Shown: in pieces, positions 1 through 7,140 of the stretch
Layout: every line of letters begins with the position of its first letter
Position numbering within the stretch: position 1 is the stretch's first letter
DNA from: CAZRCG01 sp964598565
GTDB lineage: Bacteria > Bdellovibrionota > UBA2394
Assembly: GCA_964598565.1 (NCBI GenBank)
Contig: CAZRCG010000006.1
Location: forward strand, 103,955-167,954
Length of the DNA stretch: 64,000 nt
Reading direction: 5' to 3'
Position numbers and translations under genes: made by a program
The notes under the pieces: model-generated
What the model saw: only the letters and a program-made list of their open reading frames with translations
Told to the model about the DNA's origin: nothing
Databases searched by the model: none

Positions 1-1332
1 TTTGCCAAAGGCCCCCTTGGGCACTGAACGCAGCGGCTTATCTGAATTTGTCACCATCCCTAAGGGTCGAGCGCGCACATTGGCCCTACCTGTGGTGCGA
101 CCCGCTTTACCTTCTTCTCCCGCCGCTCGTGCACCCGCCCCTTCGGTGCCCGATAAATCAGCCTTTGTAGATTGCCTCGCTCCAGACTCTGGAGCCTTTT
201 TCGCCGGAGGAGGCGGCGGTGGGGTTGGAGTTACTTTAGGCAGCTCTGTGGGAGGCGCCAATGTCACCAAATTCTCGGCTTCTTTGGCGGCCTCTTCTTT
301 TGGAGCCGACTCCAGACCTTGCACAGCAATCCAAGCGAAGGCAAAAAGAGCAAAGCACAACGACAGTACAGAAACGTAGAGCGGATCTCGAACAAGCGGT
401 GCTGTCAGCGGCTTGATGAGCGAAAGTTTCTGTACCTGAATAAAAAAGCTAAAGGGCCCCATTTCGATGAGACAGCGATCGCTAAAGGGAACCAGCACAG
501 CCAGACCGAGAGACGTCTGTCGTGCTTGAGCCCGCAGATCATCCAGCTCCACAGTGCCCGATTTGGTCTCCACCAAGCCCTTCATAGCCGGATGAAGTAC
601 CAATTCAATACCTGTAGGCAGAACTTTCATAAAATAAAAACTTTTAGGTATCGACGGAAGCGACAAGGCAAAGTCGTTTGATTCGTCTTCTCCGATGCGA
701 ACAATATCGCCTCGATCAAAACACTTTAAATTGACGAGCTTGTCTTTCCAAAGCAACGACACCTGTAGCCAATCTTTTGTTTGAAAGAGGGCCTTCGGCT
801 TAGCCTGCTTTAAAAAGGCCGGTGTTTTTAAACTGACCTCGGCATCAGGAGCTGTCGGCACCGCATCTCGGTGTGAAGGCTCCACGGGAACCGAAGAGCT
901 CGGTAAAGACGGACTCGCGGCGCGAGGGGTGGGCGCCGAGTCGCGAGGGGCAGGTGCCGCAGCTGCTTCTTCTAGCGCAAGAACTACTTCAGAAACCACG
1001 GGCGTTAAATCTTCCGAATCAATCGCTTTGGGAATCTCAAAATGAAGAAGTCGAATCTCATGATCCCCTATTCGAAAGGTCGACTGAGCGGTCAGTTCTT
1101 TTCGATCGATCTTTTGTCCATCGACAAACGAGCCATTGGCCGATTGCAAATCGATGAGTTCGCAGTGCGATGGCGATTTAATTTCAAGCGAGCAGTGCTG
1201 GCGCGACAAGAGGGAGTCGTTGAGCACGATATCGCAAATCTTCGAACGCCCAATAAGGAGCGTTGAAGCAGGACTAGCCTGATGACGAATCTCTTGGGAA
1301 ACGAGATTCTTAATCTGAAGACGAAATGACAC
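1..1332 (-). CDS. FHA-domain membrane protein, N-terminal 444 codons (runs off window)
   Basis: The minus-strand reading frame is open from a GTG at 1332-1330 to the window edge. A GGGGG ribosome-binding stretch lies about 6 nt upstream and in-frame stops sit directly upstream, so the GTG is the first possible start. Residues about 1-95 form a forkhead-associated (phosphothreonine-binding) domain: GRSKICDI, LLSRQHC and NGSFVDGQ are visible. A Pro/Ala/Ser-rich linker follows, then a second globular region, one hydrophobic segment near residues 310-330, and a Pro/Ala/Glu-rich tail with a run of prolines. FHA plus linker plus one membrane span recalls GltG/AgmX-type proteins of motility or envelope machines in myxobacteria and Bdellovibrio, but the C-terminal domain that would decide this is outside the window. 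The FHA call is firm; the role is inference. Confidence 0.8.
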   Translation of the reverse strand, partial: MSFRLQIKNLVSQEIRHQASPASTLLIGRSKICDIVLNDSLLSRQHCSLEIKSPSHCELIDLQSANGSFVDGQKIDRKELTAQSTFRIGDHEIRLLHFEIPKAIDSEDLTPVVSEVVLALEEAAAAPAPRDSAPTPRAASPSLPSSSVPVEPSHRDAVPTAPDAEVSLKTPAFLKQAKPKALFQTKDWLQVSLLWKDKLVNLKCFDRGDIVRIGEDESNDFALSLPSIPKSFYFMKVLPTGIELVLHPAMKGLVETKSGTVELDDLRAQARQTSLGLAVLVPFSDRCLIEMGPFSFFIQVQKLSLIKPLTAPLVRDPLYVSVLSLCFALFAFAWIAVQGLESAPKEEAAKEAENLVTLAPPTELPKVTPTPPPPPPAKKAPESGARQSTKADLSGTEGAGARAAGEEGKAGRTTGRANVRARPLGMVTNSDKPLRSVPKGAFGK

Positions 1333-1488
1333 AAATTCCCCCTACTATGAGGATAAAAGATCGCCACGAAATCTCCAGTAAAATCAGGGGCTCGATCGTG
1401 ACACGTTGCGCCTCGTGCTGCTGTCGCTAAACTCTATTTTGTGGGGCCATCGAGAAACGAAGCCTTCTCAAGCGAGCGCATCCTACTC

Positions 1489-2127
1489 TTAGCGGCTCGC
1501 CTTCCAATCACTAAACTTTAAAAGGCTCACCGAGTCGGTCACCGACAAAATTGACGCCTCGCGTACAAAACCATCTTTAATCACAAAATCAATTTTTTTA
1601 AATGACGCTTCGGTGGCAGCCGTCTGGGCAGCCCCCATGGACTTCAATTGAGAGTTTGATTGAGAGTTGGAATTCGATGGTAGCGGTGATTTTGGCAGCA
1701 GAGTAAACGACGATGGCCCCGTAGATTTCACCGAAAAGTGCTGCGATTTAAGATCGCCCCATAAAAATGAAAAAGCGGCCTCTAGTGTAATATCGCTCGT
1801 AACATCGACGATATCGCGATGCTCGCCCTCTTCAATCTCTAGCCGACGTTTAGAATATCGAATCACTCGCTTCTCAGGTTTAGTGTAAGTCCAAAGCACT
1901 GAGTCAGGCCTCTCCAACCGCAATCGCCCCTCCGCCTTTTCTTCATCACCCGGAAAGAGAGTATCTTTCACCTCTTGCGTAAAGGAGGCCTCTAAAACCT
2001 TGATGGGCTTCATCGACTTTCTTAGAGTTTCAAAGCTAGACGCCGCATAGGTCGTGGTCGCAAAAGTAAACCCCACGCAGACAACCCCTGCAAATGCAAG
2101 ATCTATGACCGTTCGCCCCATCCTCAT
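1489..2127 (-). CDS. lolA: Outer-membrane lipoprotein carrier protein LolA-like
   Basis: A 212-residue periplasmic protein. An N-terminal signal sequence (hydrophobic stretch at residues about 7-27) is followed by the LolA-type start: an MKPIKVLEASFTQEV-like helix, then alternating strands with RLRLERPDSVLWTYTKPEK. LolA shuttles lipoproteins released by LolCDE from the inner membrane to LolB or the outer membrane. The length fits the family (about 200). The ATG overlaps the stop of the upstream small gene by 4 nt (ATGA), so the two are probably translated together. A low-complexity Asn/Gln/Ser stretch near residues 152-165 is an insertion I do not expect in the core family. Confidence 0.8.
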   Translation of the reverse strand: MRMGRTVIDLAFAGVVCVGFTFATTTYAASSFETLRKSMKPIKVLEASFTQEVKDTLFPGDEEKAEGRLRLERPDSVLWTYTKPEKRVIRYSKRRLEIEEGEHRDIVDVTSDITLEAAFSFLWGDLKSQHFSVKSTGPSSFTLLPKSPLPSNSNSQSNSQLKSMGAAQTAATEASFKKIDFVIKDGFVREASILSVTDSVSLLKFSDWKASR

Positions 2128-2459
2128 CGGGTAGACTTTGTGGACTCGCGCAGTTCAGGAATAAACGAACGCTTAAGATTGAGTGCGCTCGAAAAAGTCG
2201 ACTGATTTTTGCGAAAAACAAAAGAACCATCGGGTTTTCTCAAATTGCCGTTAATCAAAGAATCTTCAAAGTCATAATAAGACTTTTCTCGGTAGACGAC
2301 TTTAGGTTTGGAGGCCGTGGACGATGGGGTGGGCTCAGTCGACTGGACCGGCTGTAGCGGCTGAAGGGTTTCGGTCAATAATTGCCCCTGACTGAGTGAG
2401 GCCCACAGCGACATAACGATAGAAGCCAAAAGTGCACAAAGAATACAGCGTGACGGCAT
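2124..2459 (-). CDS. Small exported protein of unknown function upstream of lolA
   Basis: A 111-residue protein with a clear signal peptide (CILCALLASIVMSLWASLSQG, cleavage probably near residue 25), a Pro/Thr/Ser linker, then a short region with SYYDFEDSLINGNLRKP. No known domain is recognised. It overlaps lolA by 4 nt and is first in that operon. The motif resembles short periplasmic or pilus-assembly-associated proteins in which an 'FEDxLI.G..RKPD' segment precedes the tail, but I cannot name the family. The start is chosen because it is the only one that preserves the signal peptide. It lies only about 6 nt from a TATAAT on the same strand, so its mRNA could be almost leaderless. Confidence 0.6.
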   Translation of the reverse strand: MPSRCILCALLASIVMSLWASLSQGQLLTETLQPLQPVQSTEPTPSSTASKPKVVYREKSYYDFEDSLINGNLRKPDGSFVFRKNQSTFSSALNLKRSFIPELRESTKSTR

Positions 2460-2464
2460 GATAT

Positions 2465-2478
2465 CTCATTATAATGAG
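2465..2478. promoter_or_regulatory. Perfect 14-bp palindrome carrying back-to-back TATAAT (-10) boxes
   Basis: The 14 bases CTCATTATAATGAG are identical on both strands. They contain TATAAT on the plus strand (2470-2475) and on the minus strand (2473-2468), in the 54-bp gap between the divergent small-secreted-protein/lolA operon and ettA. A plus-strand transcript would start near 2482 and give ettA a leader of about 30 nt. A minus-strand transcript would start near 2461, almost at the ATG. Symmetric -10 elements are known to give bidirectional promoters. No convincing -35 is seen on either side. A dimeric-regulator operator is the alternative reading. Confidence 0.45.
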
Positions 2479-2513
2479 TTGAACGGACTTCTCAATCGCT
2501 TTAAGGTTTCTCT

Positions 2514-4187
2514 ATGTCTGAAAAGATTATTTTTACCCTCAAAAAGGTTAGCAAAATTGTGCCCCCTAAACGTCAGATTCTGAAGGATATCTACCTTTCA
2601 TTCTACTATGGGGCCAAAATAGGCGTTTTGGGGCTCAATGGTTCAGGAAAATCCTCTCTTTTAAAGATTATTGCAGGCCTCGATCATGACTTTGACGGAG
2701 AAGTCTTGCGATCGGACGGGTACTCGGTCGGAATTTTACAACAAGAGCCTGAACTCGATACCTCCAAAACCGTACGGCAAAATATTGCCATGGGCCTGAA
2801 GGAGGTGGGCGCTCTTTTGGCCGAGTTTGCCGAGATCAATGCGGCATTTGCAGAACCCATGGACGACGCTGCCATGGAAAAACTTATTGCTCGACAAGCG
2901 GCCGTACAAGAAAAAATCGATAGTGCAAATGGTTGGGAAATGGAACGTACTCTCGAAGTGGCCTCTCAGGCCTTACGCCTGCCACCCCTTGATGAAGGGG
3001 TCACTCATTTGTCGGGCGGTGAAAAACGACGAGTGGCTCTGTGTCGCCTTTTGTTAGAGGCACCCGATATTCTCTTACTTGACGAACCCACCAACCATTT
3101 AGACGCCGAAAGTGTGGCTTGGTTAGAACGACACTTGCACGAATACAAGGGTACCGTCATCGCCGTAACACATGATCGTTACTTTCTCGATAATGTGGCG
3201 GGCTGGATTTTAGAACTCGATCGAGGAGAGGGCATTCCGTTTAAGGGTAACTATAGCTCTTGGCTCGCTCAGAAAGAAGAACGAGAACGCGTCGACAAAC
3301 AGTCGGATGCGCATCGCCAACGAAGTCTTCAGCGCGAACTCGAATGGATACGCATGACGCCTGCCGCGCGCCGTGCCAAAAATAAAGCTCGTGTCGCCGC
3401 CTATGAACAGCTCTTGGCGGAGGGCGAAAAAACCTCGCAGGTGGACGACCTTCAAATTTATATTCCACCAGGCCCTCGTTTGGGCTCATCGGTGGTGGAA
3501 TTTAACAAGGTCACGAAGTCTTTCGGCAACAAACTCTTGATTGATCAATTGAGCTTCAAACTTCCTCGCGGAGGAATCGTGGGCATTATCGGTCCGAATG
3601 GCGCAGGTAAAACGACGCTCTTTAAAATGATCACAGGCCAAGAGAAACCGGATTCAGGCTCCATCACGATTGGAGAAACCGTTCTCATTGCCTACTCTGA
3701 TCAGACCCGAGAAAATTTGGATCCCAAGAAAACGGTGTGGGAAGAGATTTCTGGTGGCGATGAAATCGTCGTTCTCGGAAAAAAAGAAGTGAATTCTCGT
3801 GCCTATGTGTCTCGCTATCAGTTTAGCGGAAACGATCAGCAGAAAAAAGTGGGCCAACTCTCGGGCGGAGAACGCAACCGTGTTCAGCTGGCAAAGATGT
3901 TGCGATCGGGATCTAACCTTATGCTCTTAGATGAGCCTTCCAATGATCTCGACGTCAATACGCTGCGCGCTCTTGAAGAAGCGCTTCAAAATTATGCCGG
4001 CTGCGCTGTGATTATTAGTCATGATCGATGGTTTCTCGATCGAGTGGCCACCGCCATATTGGCGTTTGAAGGTGATTCGAAGGTAACGTATTTTGAGGGC
4101 AACTACTCCGACTACGAAGAAGATCGGCTGAAGCGATTTGGTCAGGTCGCCCCTAAGCCTGTAAAGTACAAACCTCTTGTTGCTTAG
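2514..4187 (+). CDS. ettA: Energy-dependent translational throttle protein EttA (ABC-F ATPase)
   Basis: 557 residues (EttA of E. coli is 555). There are two ABC domains in one chain and no membrane segment. Walker A is at about 40-48 (GLNGSGKSS) and near 361 (GPNGAGKTT). Signatures are LSGGEKRRVAL and LSGGERNRVQL. Walker B is LLDEPTNHLD and LLDEPSNDLD. Between the domains is the charged helical linker typical of ABC-F factors (about 240-320), containing WIRMTPAARRAKNKAR, a hallmark of the EttA subgroup. EttA binds the ribosomal E site and gates the first elongation steps according to ATP/ADP ratio. The ATG has AAGG about 8 nt upstream. It is monocistronic or leads into the fucosyltransferase 45 nt downstream. 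Confidence 0.95.
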   Translation: MSEKIIFTLKKVSKIVPPKRQILKDIYLSFYYGAKIGVLGLNGSGKSSLLKIIAGLDHDFDGEVLRSDGYSVGILQQEPELDTSKTVRQNIAMGLKEVGALLAEFAEINAAFAEPMDDAAMEKLIARQAAVQEKIDSANGWEMERTLEVASQALRLPPLDEGVTHLSGGEKRRVALCRLLLEAPDILLLDEPTNHLDAESVAWLERHLHEYKGTVIAVTHDRYFLDNVAGWILELDRGEGIPFKGNYSSWLAQKEERERVDKQSDAHRQRSLQRELEWIRMTPAARRAKNKARVAAYEQLLAEGEKTSQVDDLQIYIPPGPRLGSSVVEFNKVTKSFGNKLLIDQLSFKLPRGGIVGIIGPNGAGKTTLFKMITGQEKPDSGSITIGETVLIAYSDQTRENLDPKKTVWEEISGGDEIVVLGKKEVNSRAYVSRYQFSGNDQQKKVGQLSGGERNRVQLAKMLRSGSNLMLLDEPSNDLDVNTLRALEEALQNYAGCAVIISHDRWFLDRVATAILAFEGDSKVTYFEGNYSDYEEDRLKRFGQVAPKPVKYKPLVA

Positions 4188-4232
4188 GAGTGACATAGAG
4201 CTAGTGGTAATGTCGTTCGAGAAACGTTTACT

Positions 4233-5111
4233 ATGAAGCCTGTTCTCAAACTTCGATTTGACGGTCTATTTCCGAGATGTGAGCAATTTTTTCGTTGGTT
4301 TTTCAATCACTACGTCGAACTTGATGAAACGTCTGCCCCCGACTTTGTGATGGTGGGAGACTTTGGAGAAGCGTTCGAAACTCCGACGAACGCTAGGACC
4401 ATTTACTATACGGGTGAGAATATCAGACCCGATTTTAATCGCTTTGATTATGCGATCACTTTCGACCGTCTAGAGGATCCCAGGCACTACCGCTTGCCCC
4501 TCTATGTCTTAGAGTACTATGCACGCTGGGCCGAATTTAAAGTCATCTCAGACTGGAACTTTTTAATTCATCCGAGGCCCGATCCGAAAACTATTCTTCA
4601 ATCCAAAAATGGCTTTTGCAATTTTATTGTCAGCAATCCTCATGGCAGCTTTCGAGACGATTTTTTTCGGGCTCTTTCGGCTTATAAGCCTGTCGACAGC
4701 GCGGGTTCTCATCTCAATACCATGAACTGGTCTTTACCAAAGGAACCCGAAGTATTTTTTAGTGAGAAAATTAAATTTCAAAAAAATTATAAATTCAGTC
4801 TCGCCTTTGAAAACTCAAGTTATCCTGGCTATCTGACAGAAAAGATTCTGGACCCTTTTCTCGCACATAGTATTCCCATTTACTGGGGCGATCCTCTGGT
4901 ACACCTCGATTTCAACCCTCGCGCCTTCATCAACGCAGCGTCCTTCAAAACAGTCGACGACCTCATTGCCTGGATCGTCAAGGTCGATCAACACGACGAT
5001 TTGTTTTACGAATATATGGCCTCACCACCTCTGCACAGCAACAAGATGAAAGGTCCATGGGACTTAAACGCCTTATGGGATTTTTTTCAGTCTCTATCGC
5101 GTGCCTCTTAA
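4233..5111 (+). CDS. Glycosyltransferase family 10 (alpha-1,3-fucosyltransferase-like)
   Basis: 292 residues, no signal or membrane segment. The C-terminal half has the GT10 donor-binding signature: KFSLAFENSSYPGYLTEKIL followed by HSIPIYWGDP (residues about 190-230), then FNPRAFINAASF. Enzymes with this motif transfer L-fucose (or a related deoxy sugar) from GDP-fucose to GlcNAc or Gal of a glycan or LPS. No GDP-fucose synthesis genes (gmd, fcl) are present in the window and the gene stands apart from the large sugar locus, so donor and acceptor are unknown. It follows ettA by 45 nt on the same strand; a hairpin 77 nt past the stop may end the unit. Confidence 0.85.
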   Translation: MKPVLKLRFDGLFPRCEQFFRWFFNHYVELDETSAPDFVMVGDFGEAFETPTNARTIYYTGENIRPDFNRFDYAITFDRLEDPRHYRLPLYVLEYYARWAEFKVISDWNFLIHPRPDPKTILQSKNGFCNFIVSNPHGSFRDDFFRALSAYKPVDSAGSHLNTMNWSLPKEPEVFFSEKIKFQKNYKFSLAFENSSYPGYLTEKILDPFLAHSIPIYWGDPLVHLDFNPRAFINAASFKTVDDLIAWIVKVDQHDDLFYEYMASPPLHSNKMKGPWDLNALWDFFQSLSRAS

Positions 5112-5187
5112 CGCGCGAATGCACCAACGCTTTATGATGGGCCTTAAATGGCTTTCAGTTCTTTGGGCCCCGTCAAATTTTTAGAAA

Positions 5188-5220
5188 CGGCCTCCGATGA
5201 AAGAGGCCGGATTTCCTTTA
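5188..5220 (+). terminator. Possible intrinsic terminator after the fucosyltransferase
   Basis: Seven base pairs CGGCCTC/GAGGCCG (5188-5194 with 5203-5209) close an 8-nt loop and are followed by ATTTCCTTTA. The T-run is interrupted, so the terminator is weak by sequence. It lies between convergent genes and could serve both strands. Confidence 0.45.
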
Positions 5221-5238
5221 GTCCAAAACATCCCGCCA

Positions 5239-6672
5239 TTAATCCACTTTCGCCTTAGGCGCTTGCTTGAGCCTAGCTTCGGCATCACGAAATACCTTGT
5301 TCAAATCGCTTTTGGCAAGTTCTTCCAACTTTGAACCGTTATCATCACGTAGCTGGAGGCGAGCGGCAATACCTGACTCTTGATCTTCTGAGTTACCAAT
5401 AACGGCGATAATAATACTTTCGGCAAGTCGTTTGGCTGGAGCATAGAATCGACGCTCCGCTTCCGAAGTTGAATCGTCCGGCTCAAGACTCGCACGTTCA
5501 CCCAGAATGAACTGCAGAGCCAAGTGGATGGACTCATCAGGATAAGTCATCGTCGCAAACTCACGCACCAATTTCGTAAAAAAGGTCTCTAGATCTGGAG
5601 CGTTTCGCCCAAACGTAATAATTTTTTCTCTTTCTCTCTGATGCCGCAGCGCTATTCGATCATCGTCCGACATAATATAGGTTTCATGGATGTAACTTGA
5701 TTTCTGTGTCGTTAACGTAACAGCCGTTGCCACAATTGCAAGAAATGCAACAAGGGTCGTATAGGTTCGTGAGGGAATCATAATGCTCTCAATCTTCACG
5801 TGAGCATGTTGTAATTTATTCCAAAGCGCCGACAAGCCTCGTTCAGTCGTGGCAACCGTTCGCCTCCACAAGCCACGATGTGTTGCTGACTCCCAGAGAA
5901 AAATATTTCGAAAGCGTGTTAGAATCTCAGTCGGTGGCCTGTAAACGTCTTCCGACATCAAAGAATCTGCTTCTGCTTTAATGTTTAAAAGCCGAGACCG
6001 TCTTTCTTGTGTAGCGGACTCCTCATTGTCAGGAATCATCTGACTCGCAAGTTCTAGGTACAAATGATCGACGGCCTGTTGCTCACTCCATCTCTGCTTG
6101 AGTTTAACTAGTTGATTTCTGACAATCTTATCTTGATCGAGCTCACCGGCGACATTGAACAGTCGTCGTTGCACGCGAACACTTTCTGTATCAGGAAGTT
6201 CCACTTGATCTCTGTAGATAGAGATGGCCGTAGGAACTGAGACAATCTCTTGCTGATTTGAAGATGCGGCAATCGACTTGAACGCTTCTACTCGTCGATC
6301 AATAATGGCCAACGCAGCATCTATAACTTTCATACGAACAGGGTACTGTCTGTAGCGCTCTAACATAGCATCCAGCACGCTGATATCTTGAGAAAGACTA
6401 GCCTCTGGATGGCTGGAGAGTCCAACAGCTCCCGAGATGCTGAGCACGCCAGATTGAAAGCCTAAAAGCTTACGGCCCCGCAGATCAGACCAGGCTGCGA
6501 ACTTTCGAATGCTTTTTTGACAACTCTTCGCGAAAACATCGTAAGGTTGTAAAGCCGTTAGAGAAAAGACTAGCACCACTATCGACCAGAGAGGGAGCAT
6601 CGGCCAACGACAGATCATGAGGCGAAAGCCCACTATTAGAGGTAAAGGCTTCCGTTTTATCCCTGGGTCCAT
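5239..6672 (-). CDS. Exported or membrane-anchored protein of unknown function, 477 aa
   Basis: I recognise no family. The N-terminus carries a positively charged start and a hydrophobic stretch (about residues 24-45) that looks like a signal peptide or anchor. Residues about 95-260 are predicted helical and charged, with many Arg/Glu/Gln. A second hydrophobic span follows at about 303-325 (TYTTLVAFLAIVATAVTLTT). The C-terminal third is acidic and helical, containing HLALQFILGERASL. It is a lone minus-strand gene between the fucosyltransferase and tRNA-Pro. The two-span topology would leave a central helical domain in the periplasm. Nothing in the neighbours suggests a job. Confidence 0.7.
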   Translation of the reverse strand: MDPGIKRKPLPLIVGFRLMICRWPMLPLWSIVVLVFSLTALQPYDVFAKSCQKSIRKFAAWSDLRGRKLLGFQSGVLSISGAVGLSSHPEASLSQDISVLDAMLERYRQYPVRMKVIDAALAIIDRRVEAFKSIAASSNQQEIVSVPTAISIYRDQVELPDTESVRVQRRLFNVAGELDQDKIVRNQLVKLKQRWSEQQAVDHLYLELASQMIPDNEESATQERRSRLLNIKAEADSLMSEDVYRPPTEILTRFRNIFLWESATHRGLWRRTVATTERGLSALWNKLQHAHVKIESIMIPSRTYTTLVAFLAIVATAVTLTTQKSSYIHETYIMSDDDRIALRHQREREKIITFGRNAPDLETFFTKLVREFATMTYPDESIHLALQFILGERASLEPDDSTSEAERRFYAPAKRLAESIIIAVIGNSEDQESGIAARLQLRDDNGSKLEELAKSDLNKVFRDAEARLKQAPKAKVD

Positions 6673-6947
6673 ACCCTCTAACTTGCAAGAGCCGTGCCAA
6701 TATAGGTTCAGAGGCGAGCGTTCAACTCAGGGGGGAGCAATAATTCCGTATGCAATGGGCTATTTTTTTACAAAGCTATTCTCAGTCGTTGAGTTTCTAA
6801 GAACAATATGAATATTTCTTTTTACAGATACTCGTTCGACCGGAATCTTCTTTAGATGTAGCAAATCAATTCTTGTTTTATTGTATAGATGGGCGACAAA
6901 CTCCGGAAAGAAACCAACCGCTTTTTCTTCAGAGCATAATTGAAGAC

Positions 6948-7022
6948 TCGGGGCGAGAGGATTCGAACCTCCGACTTCTACGTCCCGAACGTAGCGCTCT
7001 AGCCAGGCTGAGCTACGCCCCG
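6948..7022 (-). tRNA. tRNA-Pro (anticodon CGG)
   Basis: On the minus strand the 75 nt fold as a cloverleaf: acceptor CGGGGCG/CGCCCCG with discriminator A, D arm GCTC/GAGC, anticodon stem CTACG/CGTAG with loop TTCGGGA (anticodon CGG, decoding CCG), a 5-nt variable loop, and T arm GGAGG-TTCGAAT-CCTCT. CCA is not encoded: the bases after the discriminator are GTC. It lies downstream of purF on the same strand and may be processed from the pur transcript. Confidence 0.95.
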
Positions 7023-7030
7023 ATGACCAC

Positions 7031-7057
7031 AAAAAACTATCAAGACTTGATCAGCCT
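7031..7057 (-). terminator. Weak candidate terminator between purF and tRNA-Pro
   Basis: On the minus strand ATCAA-GTC-TTGAT forms a 5-bp stem followed by AG and six T (plus-strand AAAAAA at 7031-7036). The T-run is good but the stem is AT-rich and short, so termination of the pur operon here would be partial and read-through into the tRNA is likely. Confidence 0.35.
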
Positions 7058-7140
7058 GGCTAGAACGCTTCGCGCTCTCTCCATCTAGGCCCACCTTCGG
7101 TGGGACAGGCTAAGCTACGCCCCGATGATAGCTACGCCCT
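7051..7140. repeat. Partial copies of the tRNA-Pro 5' region between purF and the tRNA
   Basis: Bases 7107-7128 repeat 7005-7026 (tRNA 5' end plus flank) in the same orientation with one mismatch. Bases 7130-7140 hold a third copy of the GGGCGTAGC core. Bases 7051-7068 are an inverted copy of the D-arm region 6994-7011 (17 of 18). Between them are two small hairpins, one with stem CCCACC/GGTGGG (7090-7104). None can fold as a full tRNA. The purF stop codon lies inside the third copy. Confidence 0.7.

Noticed and set aside
2..681. Plus-strand open frames of 125 and 169 codons at the left edge
   Set aside because: They lie antisense to the FHA-domain gene, whose minus-strand frame has clear domain motifs and a continuous 444 codons.
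6760..7032. 90-codon minus-strand frame covering the tRNA
   Set aside because: It is the tRNA-Pro read as protein plus flanks; no start signal or homology.
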